From an uncultured Alphaproteobacteria bacterium (GTDB lineage Bacteria > Pseudomonadota > Alphaproteobacteria > Micropepsales > Micropepsaceae): a stretch of DNA of 64,000 bases. The stretch spans positions 20,211 to 84,210 of the forward strand of contig CADECX010000008.1 of assembly GCA_902825865.1 (NCBI GenBank). The letters are read 5' to 3'. Made by a program: the position numbers and the translations under genes. Below are positions 43,987-52,868 of the stretch, piece after piece (the stretch's first letter is position 1; each line of letters starts with the position of its first letter). The notes below the pieces were generated by a model. That model was not told the DNA's origin and ran no database searches. It was given only the letters and a program-made list of their open reading frames with translations.

Positions 43987-44273
43987 TCCTGGAGACCGCC
44001 GTCTTTTCCGTCCGTCCCGGGGGGGCCGATCTGTTCCGCGCCACCTTCGCCAAGGCGCGGAGGTTCATCGAAACATCCAAGGGCTTTCACCGCCTGGAAC
44101 TGCGCCAAGGCATCGAGGTGCCTGACAGTTTTGTGTTGGTGGTGTGGTGGGAAACGCTGGAGGATCACACCATCACTTTCAAACAGTCGGACAATTTCAT
44201 CCAGTGGCGGGCGCTGATCGGCCATCTCTTCGCCGCCCCGCCGGTGGTGCATCACTATTCCGAAACCGTCTGA
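43983..44273 (+). CDS. Small ABM-domain protein
   Basis: 96 residues. Antibiotic-biosynthesis-monooxygenase-like ferredoxin fold: MILETAVFSVRPG at the start, KGFHRLELRQGIEVPDSFVLVVWWETLEDH in the middle. Members range from monooxygenases to heme-degrading and putative mutarotase-like proteins. ATGA overlap with the MFS gene. Its stop abuts the stop of the convergent TonB receptor gene with no gap. Confidence 0.82.
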   Translation: MILETAVFSVRPGGADLFRATFAKARRFIETSKGFHRLELRQGIEVPDSFVLVVWWETLEDHTITFKQSDNFIQWRALIGHLFAAPPVVHHYSETV

Positions 44274-46265
44274 TCAAAAAGTCTTGCGCAGCTTGATATA
44301 AAAGCGCGGCTGGGTGCGGGAAAATCTGTCCTGAATCACCGGCTGCGCGCCCACGGTGCGCGGGCCGTTGAAATTGCGCTGCTCGACTTCAAAGCGATAG
44401 GGAATGAAATTCTCGGCGCTGAAGGTGATGTTCCAATCCGGCGTCGGCTTGTAGGACCAGTGTGCGTTCACGAACGGGTTGTTGTGAACGCCGATGCGGC
44501 TGATCTGGGCGATGCGCCAGGTGGTGCGGGACCAGCCGGTACCCCAGAAGATGCTCCAAGTGGACTTGAGGGAGTCAATGTCCTGGCTGATCTCGTAATA
44601 ATTGCTGATGTTGCGCTGGTTGGACATCCGGCGATGCTCGCCCGTCACCGGATCGATCAGGTCGCTGGTCAGCCAGAAGAGATTGGGCTTGAACTGGGCC
44701 TTCTCCAGCCCCAGGAAATCCAGCGGGATCAGGCCCGAGAGCGATATCTTATCACTGGTGGCGCGGGAAATATTACCCGGCGCATCCAATCCGCCGCCGA
44801 CCGGAATGAAATCCTGCAGGTCGGTGATTTCCTCATGCAGATAGGAAGCCACCAGCGCGCCGCGGCCCCAGAAGCGACGCTCGAACGCACTCTCGAATTG
44901 CCAGCGCTGATCGGGCCGAAGATCGGCATTGCCGGCTCCGATGCCAAAACCGGCGAGATTCACCGTCGCGACAAAGTCCGAGAAATTCAACTGGCCGACC
45001 GTGCGCTCGGCGCGCAGCCGGATCTGGCTTTGCTCGTCGGGCGCCCAGGATAAAAGCAAGCGCGGCTTGGGATAGAGGAAGTCGCGCGTGCGGACTGTGT
45101 CGCCGGTGGAGCTGATCTCGGAAAATTCCATCCGCATGCCGCCCTCCAAGGTCAGGCTGGGCATGATCTTCCAGGTGACATTGCCAAACACTTCGCCGCG
45201 CTTTTCGTTCACCGCCAGATTGGCGTTGGTGAGCGCCACCGGCACGCCGTTGGTGCTCAGTGTCGAACGGCCATCGAGAAAATTGTAGACACCCTCGCCG
45301 CCCGCTTCGACGCTGAGATCGGGCGAGAAACTGTAGCGCGCGGTGATGCGGCCGATGGTTTCACCGGTTTTCTTGTTGGACAGAAAGATGGACCCGGAGC
45401 CGACCGCGGCGCTTGTGTTGCTGTCGTCCCGGTCGCCCAGCCGCTGCAGCACCAGGCTTTCAAGCCCGACCGCGCCCAGATCGCCTTGCAAATGGCTGCC
45501 GAACTCGGCGGTTTTTTCGCGGGTAATGGAGTCGAAGCGTGAGCCGCCATAGCCGTAATAGCGCAGGGTGTTGGGATAATCGGTGGTCTGCAAAGTGAAA
45601 TTGTTGTTCCACTCGCCGCCCCACAGGGGCGCGACCAGCCCGCCATGCGCCTGCCAGCCGGTGCGGATGATGCCGGTAAAAACGGCGCGGTCATAGGCGG
45701 GCGCCTGGCCGGGCGCCAGGATCACGCGATAGCCATTGCCCGGCGAGTCATCCCATTGCTGAGTCACACGCGAGAGAGAGGCCTCATAGCGCCAGGCGCC
45801 GCTCTGGCCGTGATATTCGATGCCGCCATAGGGCGTCCATTGGCCCGAACCCATGAAACCCAGGTTGGCGTTCACGATCGTTTGATTGGAGTCCTTCTTG
45901 TTGCGGATGATGTTGGCGATCACGCTTTGGCCCTGCATGTCGATGCCGGGCGCGCCGCCACGAATCAATTCGATGCGTTCGACATTGGCGGCGGGAATGC
46001 GGTTCAGAATGGCGAAGAGATCGTCATTCTTGGCGGTGGGCCGCGCGCCATCGATCAGTATGTTTCCCGCCGAGCTGGCGAAACCCCGCATCGAGGTCGT
46101 GCCGTTATCCAGGCTGAATCCGGGCAAACGCGCGATCATGTCACTGGCGGTTGCCGGCCTTGCGTCGGCGAAGAAACTGGCCGGATAGACCGAAATTCCC
46201 TGCTCCTCGGCCGCCCAGGCGGGGGCCGTGACCAGAAAAACCCAGAGAAAAGCTGCCTTTTTCAT
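44274..46265 (-). CDS. TonB-dependent outer-membrane receptor
   Basis: 663 residues. Signal peptide (AAFLWVFLVTAPAWA), plug domain (TASDMIARLPGFSLDNGTT, GNILIDGARPTAKNDD, RIELIRGGAPGIDMQGQ) and a beta-barrel ending in the aromatic FYIKLRKTF. Short for the family and with no N-terminal signalling domain. Ligand unknown; being near the sugar-acid operon hints at oligosaccharide uptake, but it is on the opposite strand. A TATAAT lies at 46314-46309 on its strand, divergent from the DUF2807 gene. Confidence 0.9.
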   Translation of the reverse strand: MKKAAFLWVFLVTAPAWAAEEQGISVYPASFFADARPATASDMIARLPGFSLDNGTTSMRGFASSAGNILIDGARPTAKNDDLFAILNRIPAANVERIELIRGGAPGIDMQGQSVIANIIRNKKDSNQTIVNANLGFMGSGQWTPYGGIEYHGQSGAWRYEASLSRVTQQWDDSPGNGYRVILAPGQAPAYDRAVFTGIIRTGWQAHGGLVAPLWGGEWNNNFTLQTTDYPNTLRYYGYGGSRFDSITREKTAEFGSHLQGDLGAVGLESLVLQRLGDRDDSNTSAAVGSGSIFLSNKKTGETIGRITARYSFSPDLSVEAGGEGVYNFLDGRSTLSTNGVPVALTNANLAVNEKRGEVFGNVTWKIMPSLTLEGGMRMEFSEISSTGDTVRTRDFLYPKPRLLLSWAPDEQSQIRLRAERTVGQLNFSDFVATVNLAGFGIGAGNADLRPDQRWQFESAFERRFWGRGALVASYLHEEITDLQDFIPVGGGLDAPGNISRATSDKISLSGLIPLDFLGLEKAQFKPNLFWLTSDLIDPVTGEHRRMSNQRNISNYYEISQDIDSLKSTWSIFWGTGWSRTTWRIAQISRIGVHNNPFVNAHWSYKPTPDWNITFSAENFIPYRFEVEQRNFNGPRTVGAQPVIQDRFSRTQPRFYIKLRKTF

Positions 46266-46279
46266 GACCTACCGGTGTT

Positions 46280-46322
46280 CCTTGCATAGCCGTATAGCCT
46301 GTACAACATTATACCTTGCATA
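46280..46322. promoter_or_regulatory. Direct repeats in the TonB/DUF2807 divergent promoter
   Basis: CCTTGCATA occurs at 46280-46288 and 46314-46322, 34 bp apart, bracketing a minus-strand TATAAT. An ACAACA/TGTTGT inverted pair overlaps the second copy. A likely binding region for a shared regulator, perhaps the PadR protein encoded at 47177. Confidence 0.4.
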
Positions 46323-46384
46323 ACATGGTACTGTTGTCTATAACCAAATCGCGCAGCCGCACCGGATTTTTTCAGGAGGTCTAA

Positions 46385-47065
46385 ATGCAGAAGAGTTTTC
46401 CATCCCTGATTGCTGTTGGTCTCTTGTCACTGTCGCTCGCACTGCCGGCATTGGCCAGAGATTGGAACGATGACTTCACACCGCGTGAGCCCTCCCTCAG
46501 GCAATCCGGCCATTGGGAATGGGCCTGGGACGGCGATGACGGATTGGGCGTGAGCGTCGCCGCGACGGTGCGTTATGTTCCGGGCGGCCCTGCCCGCATT
46601 TCCGTCAACGGTCCCGACGAGCTATTGGAAAAATTGCGTGTCGGCGAAGGACAGATCCGCTGGTGCGAGGATTGCCGCATCAGGGGCGGCAGGCTGGAAA
46701 TCACCGTCAGCGGCGTCACCTTGCACAATGTGGCGCTGCGTGGCGGCGGCGGCGATATTCAAATGGGCCGCCTGGACCAGGACCGTTTGCGGATGGCCAT
46801 TTCCGGCAGCGGGCGGATGAGCGCGGGGGGCCGGATCGACCAGCTCGATCTCGCCATCTCCGGCAGCGGCAATGCATCCCTGGGCGACGCCGCTGTGCGC
46901 CGCGCCAATATTCACATCTCCGGCAGCGGCGATGTCGACGTCACACCGCGCGACGAAGCCAATGTCCATGTCTCCGGCTCCGGCAATATCCGCATGAAAG
47001 CGATGCCGGCGCGTCTCAATCAGAAGGTCAGCGGCTCGGGCGGCGTGCGAATCGCGGGCAATTGA
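46385..47065 (+). CDS. Exported DUF2807 (GIN-domain) protein, single domain
   Basis: 226 residues. Signal peptide (IAVGLLSLSLALPALA). The body is the DUF2807 beta-helix, with repeated short motifs ISGSGRMSAGG, ISGSGNASLGDA, ISGSGDVDVTP, VSGSGNIRM, KVSGSGGVRI. Such domains are extracytoplasmic; role unproven. A perfect AGGAGG lies just before ATG. Paralogous to the double-domain protein at 48060; padR and the HAAS gene lie between. Confidence 0.88.
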   Translation: MQKSFPSLIAVGLLSLSLALPALARDWNDDFTPREPSLRQSGHWEWAWDGDDGLGVSVAATVRYVPGGPARISVNGPDELLEKLRVGEGQIRWCEDCRIRGGRLEITVSGVTLHNVALRGGGGDIQMGRLDQDRLRMAISGSGRMSAGGRIDQLDLAISGSGNASLGDAAVRRANIHISGSGDVDVTPRDEANVHVSGSGNIRMKAMPARLNQKVSGSGGVRIAGN

Positions 47066-47176
47066 TTAGCGATTCGCGGGGATAAAGCCGGATTGCAGTC
47101 CAACTTATCGAACGATAGCTTGCGGGAGGCCCCATGGCCCTCATCTTCAGTGCCCTCTTTAACGGAAGTCAAAGGT

Positions 47177-47503
47177 TTGGCGGAAAGCATTCAGACACAA
47201 CTCAGGAAGGGCGTCCTGGAATTGTGTGTCCTGACACTTTTGTCGCGGGGCGATTCCTATGGCTACGAGATCGCCAGCCGGCTGATGCAGGAAGTCGGCA
47301 TGGGGGAAGGCACGATCTATCCCTTGATGCGGCGCATGCAGGACGATGGCCAAGTCAGCACCTATTTGCAGGAAGCGCCTGGCGGGCCGCCGCGCAAATA
47401 TTACCGCATTACCGAAACCGGACGGGCCACCCTCAAAGCCCAGCGCGAGGAATGGAAAAACTTCATGACGTCGATAGAGAAAATGCTCGGGGACGCGCCA
47501 TGA
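47177..47503 (+). CDS. PadR-family transcriptional regulator
   Basis: About 108 residues. Winged-helix: QTQLRKGVLELCVLTLLSRGDSYGYEIASRL, GEGTIYPLMRRMQDDGQVST and PPRKYYRITETGRATLKAQREEW are textbook PadR. No ATG in frame; TTG 47177 (LAESIQTQ) with GGAAG upstream gives the normal PadR length, while TTG 47093 would add 28 unlikely residues. Overlaps the HAAS gene (ATGA). Probably represses this module. Confidence 0.88.
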   Translation: MAESIQTQLRKGVLELCVLTLLSRGDSYGYEIASRLMQEVGMGEGTIYPLMRRMQDDGQVSTYLQEAPGGPPRKYYRITETGRATLKAQREEWKNFMTSIEKMLGDAP

Positions 47504-48057
47504 GCCGTACGCTTTTCATCGCCCGCTTGCGCCAGGGGCTGAAAGGACTTTCCCCGGAAGAGACCGACGATATCGTTTTGGACTATGAAGCCCATTTCAG
47601 CGACGCCATCGCCGCCGGACGCAACGAAACCGAAGTCGCCGCTTCGCTGGGCGATCCCTTAAGGCTTGGCGGCGAGCTCAGTGCCGAGACCAAATTGCGG
47701 CGCTGGGAAACCAGCCGCAATCCCCGCACCTTTGTGCAAGCGGGCCTGGGTATGGTGGGGCTGCAGGCTTTCAACATCTTCATTCTGCTGCCTGTGTTCG
47801 CCGCCCTGCTCGTCTGCGCCGGAATCGCCGCCTATGTCCTCTATATCGTGGGCAGTACCGGCTTCCACCTGCTGGGCGGGTTGCTGTCGGGCAATGGCAA
47901 TGTGCTGGTTCCCACCCTGGTGGGGCTGGGCCTGATCTGCGGCGTGGTCGGCATCGGCGGCTTGCTCGCCATCCTGCTGGATGGCGGCTTGCGCCTGCTC
48001 AGCCGCTACATGCGCCTCAACTACCGCCTGCTGAAACCCGGCGAAGGCGAGGAGTAA
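47500..48057 (+). CDS. HAAS/DUF1700 membrane protein
   Basis: 185 residues. The cytoplasmic N-terminal HAAS domain (ARLRQGLKGLSPEETDDIVLDYEAHFSDA, EVAASLGDPLRLGGEL) is followed by three hydrophobic segments and a short charged tail. HAAS proteins commonly sit beside PadR regulators and pass membrane signals. Start ATG in overlap with padR, stop two bases before the next ATG. Possible membrane partner of the two DUF2807 proteins. Confidence 0.85.
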   Translation: MSRTLFIARLRQGLKGLSPEETDDIVLDYEAHFSDAIAAGRNETEVAASLGDPLRLGGELSAETKLRRWETSRNPRTFVQAGLGMVGLQAFNIFILLPVFAALLVCAGIAAYVLYIVGSTGFHLLGGLLSGNGNVLVPTLVGLGLICGVVGIGGLLAILLDGGLRLLSRYMRLNYRLLKPGEGEE

Positions 48058-48059
48058 CC

Positions 48060-49310
48060 ATGGCCAACAAACTCGCACTCGTGACCGTATCGGGCTTGGC
48101 TCTCAGCGCCGCCTTTCTGGGATCGGCCGTGATGATCGGCGGCGACGACATCTTCCATGACGCGCGCTCCCTTCAGCCAATGAAGCCGTTGATCGACATG
48201 GCCAGCCATAAGACTTGGAATTGGAACGGCGGGGACACGCTTGCATTGGACGCTCCGATCAATATCCGCTACCAGCCCAAGGCATCGGCAAAAGGAAGCA
48301 CACCGCAAGTTGCCCTGATCGGCCCGGCGGAACTGTTGCCGCATGTCAAAGTCACGGACGGACGCATCACCGCCGACACCAGCGTCACCCGCGACAGCGG
48401 CAAGCGCGTGGAAGCCGTGGTCAGCGGCGCGCCGATCCGAAAATTCGTGGTCAACAACCAGCAAAACCTCGATCTGGGCGAGATCAACCAGGGAAATTTG
48501 GACCTGCATCTTAACGGCAACGGCACGGTGAGCGGCCGGGGCAAGGTCGACCATTTGAACTTGACCATTGCCGGGCCGGGCGACGCCGATCTCGGCGGCT
48601 TGGAGGTCATGGGCGACGCCAATATTTCCATCCTGGGCAGCGGCGACGCCACGCTCTCACCCCATGGCAGGGTCAAGCTGTTCGTCGCGGGCAGCGGCGA
48701 TCTCAGGCTTCTGACCAAGCCTACGGAACTGCGCCAAACTATCATCGGCAACGGCGAGGTCCATCAGTTGGTGGGCGAAGACGTGAAAAAAGCTCTCAAG
48801 GACGTGGATGCGTCCCGGATCGCGTCCGACACGGCACGGGAAGCCATACGCTCCGCACTGGGCGACAGCAGCATCGGAGAGATCGTCGCCAACGCCACTC
48901 AGAATGCCTTGAACAACGTTCCTGTTCCGCCCATTCCTCCGCAAGGCGACTGGGTTTCCAGCGATCCCAAAACCGGCGTGGTGTTCGTGCGTGGCAGCCG
49001 GGACACCGACCTGGGTCACATCGACAAACAGTCACTGAAGATCACCATTGCCAATTCCGGATCGGTCACCGCCGAAGGCAGGGTGGAGGATCTTTCCGTC
49101 ACCATACTGGGATCGGGCGACGCCAAACTGGGCAAGCTGATCGCGCGCAATGTCACGGTGCAGATCATGGGCAGCGGCGATGCCACCCTCGCCCCAAGCG
49201 AAGAACTCAAGGCCACCATCATGGGATCGGGTGACGTTCGCCTGCGGACCCGGCCGGCGCGGATCGACCGCCACATCATGGGTTCCGGCGAGATTATCGA
49301 GCCGCGTTGA
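48060..49310 (+). CDS. Exported DUF2807 protein with two GIN-type domains
   Basis: 416 residues. N-terminal signal or anchor (VTVSGLALSAAFLGSAVMIGG). Two beta-helix DUF2807 blocks (about residues 50-235 and 300-416) with repeats LTIAGPGDADLGGL, ISILGSGDATLSPHG, VTILGSGDAKLGKL, VQIMGSGDATLAPSE, IMGSGDVRLR, separated by a helical linker rich in Ala/Ser (about 240-290). Third gene of the padR-HAAS-DUF2807 operon. The duplication is internal as well as between genes. Confidence 0.88.
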   Translation: MANKLALVTVSGLALSAAFLGSAVMIGGDDIFHDARSLQPMKPLIDMASHKTWNWNGGDTLALDAPINIRYQPKASAKGSTPQVALIGPAELLPHVKVTDGRITADTSVTRDSGKRVEAVVSGAPIRKFVVNNQQNLDLGEINQGNLDLHLNGNGTVSGRGKVDHLNLTIAGPGDADLGGLEVMGDANISILGSGDATLSPHGRVKLFVAGSGDLRLLTKPTELRQTIIGNGEVHQLVGEDVKKALKDVDASRIASDTAREAIRSALGDSSIGEIVANATQNALNNVPVPPIPPQGDWVSSDPKTGVVFVRGSRDTDLGHIDKQSLKITIANSGSVTAEGRVEDLSVTILGSGDAKLGKLIARNVTVQIMGSGDATLAPSEELKATIMGSGDVRLRTRPARIDRHIMGSGEIIEPR

Positions 49311-49427
49311 TGTCGACGCCAACCGGCGGCGAGGGATTTTGCGGCCTGAGCAAAAGCGAGGAGCGATGTGTACGAAGAGTACATGAGCGACGAGCGACGA
49401 ACTCAAGACGCAAAAGAACCGCCGCCG

Positions 49428-51119
49428 CTAAATCGTTCCCGCTTTCACCAATTTGACCGCGCGGTCGGCGGCGCGCGCCGTCATCGCCATGAAGGTCATG
49501 GACGGATTGGCGCAACTGGTGGAAGACGCCGCCGAACCGTCGGTGATGAACAGGTTGGCGGCGTCATGCGCCTGGCTCCAGCGATTGACCACCGACGTCC
49601 TGGGATCCGCGCCCATGCAGGCGCCGCCCATTTCATGGATGGCATCGCCCGGCACATGCTCTTCATTGACCGCGCCGACATCCACCATTCCGGCCGCCCG
49701 CATCATGATCTGGCCCTGGAGCGCGGCGTCGCGCATCATGCGCTGCTCATTCTCCCGGAAGGTGACATTGAACACCGCCAGCGGCACGCCATAGCGGTCC
49801 AGCTTGGCGGGGTTGAGGCTGATGGTATTGTCCTTATAGGGCAGGCATTCGCCGAAAGCCGTGAACCGGGCGATCCAGGGGCCGTAGCCGCGCATGCCCT
49901 CCTTCATGCTTTTGCCGAAACCGACGGGAGAAGCCGGAGCGCGGCTGGCCGCGCCCTGCATGCCGTAACCGCGCACAAAGTCGGAATCGGAATCCTGGCC
50001 GTCGAGATTGCGGAAGCGCGGGATATAGACGCCGTTGGGACGCCGGCCATATTGGATGAAAGGCTCAAGCTCCTTGTCCGGCACGGTTCCCCAGAAGCTG
50101 GTGCGGAAACAATGATCCATGATGTAATGGCCCAACACGCCGCTGGAATCCGCGAAGCTGCGTTCGCTGCCCGCCAGCCTTGAGTTCAGCAAAATCTGGT
50201 TCGAGGCCAGGGCCGAGGCGCAGAGAAACACGATACGCGAGGTATAGATTTTCGCCGTCATGGTGTTGGCATCCACCGCCCTCACCCCGGTCACGCGCCT
50301 GGTCTTGGGATCATATTCCAGGTTGGTCACCACCTGGTCGGACAGCAAGGTCAGGTTGTTGGTCTTGCGCGCCGCCGGCAGGGTGACCGACTGGGTGGAG
50401 AAATAAGCGCCGAAGGAACAGCCGCGGGCGCACGCATTGCGGTCCTGGCAGCGGGCGCGCCCCTGTTCCGGCTTGTCTTCCGTCATATTGGCGGTGCGGG
50501 TATGGATGACCTTGCGGTCCGGCATGGCGCGTTCCAGACGGTCCTTGAGCCAGATCTCCGCCGCATTCATGGGATGCGGCTTCTGATATTCGCCGTCCGG
50601 CAATTGCCGCAGCCCCTCCTTGGAACCCGCGATGCCGGCATATTTCTCGACATAGGAATACCAGGGCGCCACCTCGTCATAGCTGATCGGCCAGGGGATA
50701 CCGTTGCCGTCGCGCTTGTTGGCGCCAAAATCGATTTCGCTCCAGCGCAGCGACACCCGGCTCCACATAAGCGACTTGCCGCCGACCTGGGCGGGCCTGA
50801 CCCAGCGGAACGGCTTGCTGTTTTCGTAATCAATCGGATTAAGCCGGTCGTTGTTGAAAAAATGCGTGGTGGCGGTGTTGTCGGCGCCGCCCCATTTGGA
50901 CATGGCGTGGTCGCGCTCCACTTCCGCCGGCGGCAAACTGCCACGAAAAGGCAGCTGCCAGGGGCCTTTGCCCTCGGTGATGTAGTCCTTGCGGTGCTCG
51001 ACCATGCGGCCGCGCTCCAGCATCAACACCTTCATGCCCTTCTCGCACAATTCCTTGGCGGCCCAGCCGCCGCTGATGCCCGATCCGATGACGATGGCGT
51101 CGAATTCATAAGTGTCCAT
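49428..51119 (-). CDS. GMC-family FAD oxidoreductase, second copy
   Basis: 563 residues. FAD motif AIVIGSGISGGWAAKELCEKG; GGKSLMWSRVSLRW; Cys cluster NACARGCSFGAYF; C-terminal HEMGGACMG and CANPSMTFMAMTARAADRAV, where Asn is the second active-site residue. Paired 14 bases downstream of a gluconate-dehydrogenase subunit-3 gene. Only distantly similar to the enzyme at 25375, so not a recent duplicate. Expected in the periplasm through its Tat-carrying partner. Confidence 0.88.
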   Translation of the reverse strand: MDTYEFDAIVIGSGISGGWAAKELCEKGMKVLMLERGRMVEHRKDYITEGKGPWQLPFRGSLPPAEVERDHAMSKWGGADNTATTHFFNNDRLNPIDYENSKPFRWVRPAQVGGKSLMWSRVSLRWSEIDFGANKRDGNGIPWPISYDEVAPWYSYVEKYAGIAGSKEGLRQLPDGEYQKPHPMNAAEIWLKDRLERAMPDRKVIHTRTANMTEDKPEQGRARCQDRNACARGCSFGAYFSTQSVTLPAARKTNNLTLLSDQVVTNLEYDPKTRRVTGVRAVDANTMTAKIYTSRIVFLCASALASNQILLNSRLAGSERSFADSSGVLGHYIMDHCFRTSFWGTVPDKELEPFIQYGRRPNGVYIPRFRNLDGQDSDSDFVRGYGMQGAASRAPASPVGFGKSMKEGMRGYGPWIARFTAFGECLPYKDNTISLNPAKLDRYGVPLAVFNVTFRENEQRMMRDAALQGQIMMRAAGMVDVGAVNEEHVPGDAIHEMGGACMGADPRTSVVNRWSQAHDAANLFITDGSAASSTSCANPSMTFMAMTARAADRAVKLVKAGTI

Positions 51120-51133
51120 GGGAGAATTCCGGA

Positions 51134-51694
51134 TCAGGAGGAGAAAACACGCCGCACTTCGGCATAGGGATATTTGCCGTCATAGCGGCCGGGCACCGGC
51201 ACATAGACCCGTTCCTGCTTGCAGCCGATTTCCGAGGTGTAATAACCCAACACCACCAACTGGCGGCATTGTTCGAAAAAGCTTGTGGGCAGGCCCGATA
51301 TCTTGCCGGTCATGGCCTGGGTGAGAACCAGATCCTGCTCCTCCGGCGCGATCTCGGCAAAAGGCTTGCCGAACTGGATGCGCGCCGAGCCTTCGAACAC
51401 GCCAAGTCCGTTCATGAATTGCTGTTTGTCGGTCGGCTCATACCAATCGGCCAGCATCATTTCGATGAAAGCCGGCACCCCGGCGGCGATGGCGCCCGGC
51501 GTGTCGGTGGTAGGCACGATGCGCTCGCTGATGGCGGAAACCAGCGCGAGCTGCGCCGCGGAAAGAGCGGGACGCGAGTTTGCGAATCCCGGCCCGGTTT
51601 CCGCCGCCAATGCCCGGGCCAGCGGCGCGACCAGTTCAACACCAAAAAGCGCAGCAGCGCCTTGCAGCAGCCCGCGCCTGTCCAGAAATGTCAT
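51134..51694 (-). CDS. Gluconate 2-dehydrogenase subunit 3-family protein
   Basis: 186 residues. Twin-arginine signal MTFLDRRGLLQGAAALFGVELV, then the gluconate_2-dh3 domain (LALVSAISERIVPTTDTPGA, FIEMMLADWYEPTDKQQFMNGL). Supplies export and assembly for the adjacent GMC subunit. A pair of palindromic repeats starts 37 bases upstream of its start codon, so its promoter must lie within or beyond them. Confidence 0.87.
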   Translation of the reverse strand: MTFLDRRGLLQGAAALFGVELVAPLARALAAETGPGFANSRPALSAAQLALVSAISERIVPTTDTPGAIAAGVPAFIEMMLADWYEPTDKQQFMNGLGVFEGSARIQFGKPFAEIAPEEQDLVLTQAMTGKISGLPTSFFEQCRQLVVLGYYTSEIGCKQERVYVPVPGRYDGKYPYAEVRRVFSS

Positions 51695-51730
51695 GCCTTT
51701 TCCTCCGGCCGCACCTCTACTGGGCGCATT

Positions 51731-51802
51731 GGTGTGGCGGTTTAGAAGTCCCCTTCAGTATCGCGGTTGCACGGTAAGGGGACTTCTAAACCAAAGCCAC
51801 AC
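51731..51802. repeat. Bulged palindromic element, copy A
   Basis: 72 bp. Left arm begins GGTGTGGCGGTTTAGAAG and ends CCCCTT; the right arm complements it except for a three-base insertion near the outer end (CCAAAGCCACACC). About 20 unpaired central bases. The outer end differs from the CTAGTGTC type of copies C and D. Confidence 0.8.
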
Positions 51803-51817
51803 CAGAATTATTAGTTG

Positions 51818-51893
51818 CCAGTGTCCCTTCGAATCCGAAGTTCGCTACAGGTCACGCGGAAAATTCAGGCGAACTTCGGATTCGGGACACTGG
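51818..51893. repeat. Bulged palindromic element, copy B
   Basis: 76 bp, 15 bases after copy A. Arms run from CCAGTGTCCC to GAAGTTCGC and pair with GCGAACTTC...GGGACACTGG, with a three-base excess in the left arm. The inner GAAGTTCGC is identical to that of copy D. Confidence 0.85.
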
Positions 51894-51934
51894 CCATGAT
51901 CGTAAGCAAGGCGCGCCTCGCGTCAACCGCGGGC

Positions 51935-52837
51935 TCAGGTAACCTTTTCGGCTTGGCTTTCTTCCGACTGTTCCTTGGCCAAAAGCGCAATCGTGCCAAG
52001 GATGCAGGCGGTGCCCAGCCAATCCATGCCGCCCCAGGCAACGCCCAGCCAGAACACCGCCAGCAAGGCGGCGGACAGCGGCTCGGCGCTGGTCAACAGA
52101 CTGGATTTCTGCGCTCCGATCAGCTTGAGCGCCTTGATGTAGAGATAAAACGCCGCCAGCGTTCCCATCAGGATGATGAAAGCCAGGAAGACATAGCTGG
52201 TCGCATCCCATGTCCCGCGCACATCCCAAGGCTGATGCACGAAGGACAAAGCAATGCCGCCGACCACCATGCCCCAACCGCCGACCGCCGAGGCGCCATA
52301 CAGGCGCAGGATGCGCGCCGGCTGAATCGAATTGAAGGCGGCCGCCACCGCGCTGGCCAGACCCCAGAACAGCGCCAGCCCGGAAATCGACAAGGCGCCC
52401 AGCTTGCCATGCGCCACCAGAAAAAAAGTGCCCAGCATGGCCAGCGCGATAGCGGCGACTTCGCGCCCATTGGGAAAGCGCCGCTTGGTGAGCGCGATCC
52501 ACACCGCGATCATGGCGGGGGCGGTGAATTGCAAAACCGTGGCGGTGGCGGTGTTGGAGGCGTTGATCGCCGCCATATAGGTGTACTGCACCGGCATCAT
52601 GCCGATCAGGCCGAACAGGATGATCGCGGTCGCATCGGTGCGCCAGATATCGAAAATGCCGCGCCCCTGTTTCATGGCCGAGATCGCCAGCAAGGCGGGC
52701 CCGGCGCACAACAGGCGCATGGTCACCAGCCAATCGATGCTGACGCCGCGATGCTGGAACAGGAATTGGGCGAAGGTCCCGCCCACGCCAAACAGCGTGG
52801 CGGCCGTCACCGCACAGACGAATCCGATTCGGTTCAC
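51935..52837 (-). CDS. EamA-family (DMT) transporter
   Basis: 300 residues, ten membrane helices in two EamA repeats; the second ends with SSLLTSAEPLSAALLAVFWLG, the usual EamA signature. RhaT/YdcZ-like metabolite exporter; substrate unknown. The N-terminus GFVCAVTAATLFGVGGTFAQFLF is the normal first helix. Thirty-one bases downstream of the methyltransferase-like gene on the same strand. Confidence 0.88.
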   Translation of the reverse strand: MNRIGFVCAVTAATLFGVGGTFAQFLFQHRGVSIDWLVTMRLLCAGPALLAISAMKQGRGIFDIWRTDATAIILFGLIGMMPVQYTYMAAINASNTATATVLQFTAPAMIAVWIALTKRRFPNGREVAAIALAMLGTFFLVAHGKLGALSISGLALFWGLASAVAAAFNSIQPARILRLYGASAVGGWGMVVGGIALSFVHQPWDVRGTWDATSYVFLAFIILMGTLAAFYLYIKALKLIGAQKSSLLTSAEPLSAALLAVFWLGVAWGGMDWLGTACILGTIALLAKEQSEESQAEKVT

Positions 52838-52868
52838 GCCCTAATATGACCGGCTAGTAGATGCGGAA

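Noticed and set aside
47093..47176. Longer PadR start
   Set aside because: Gives 28 extra residues without family similarity and no Shine-Dalgarno; the TTG at 47177 gives the usual length.
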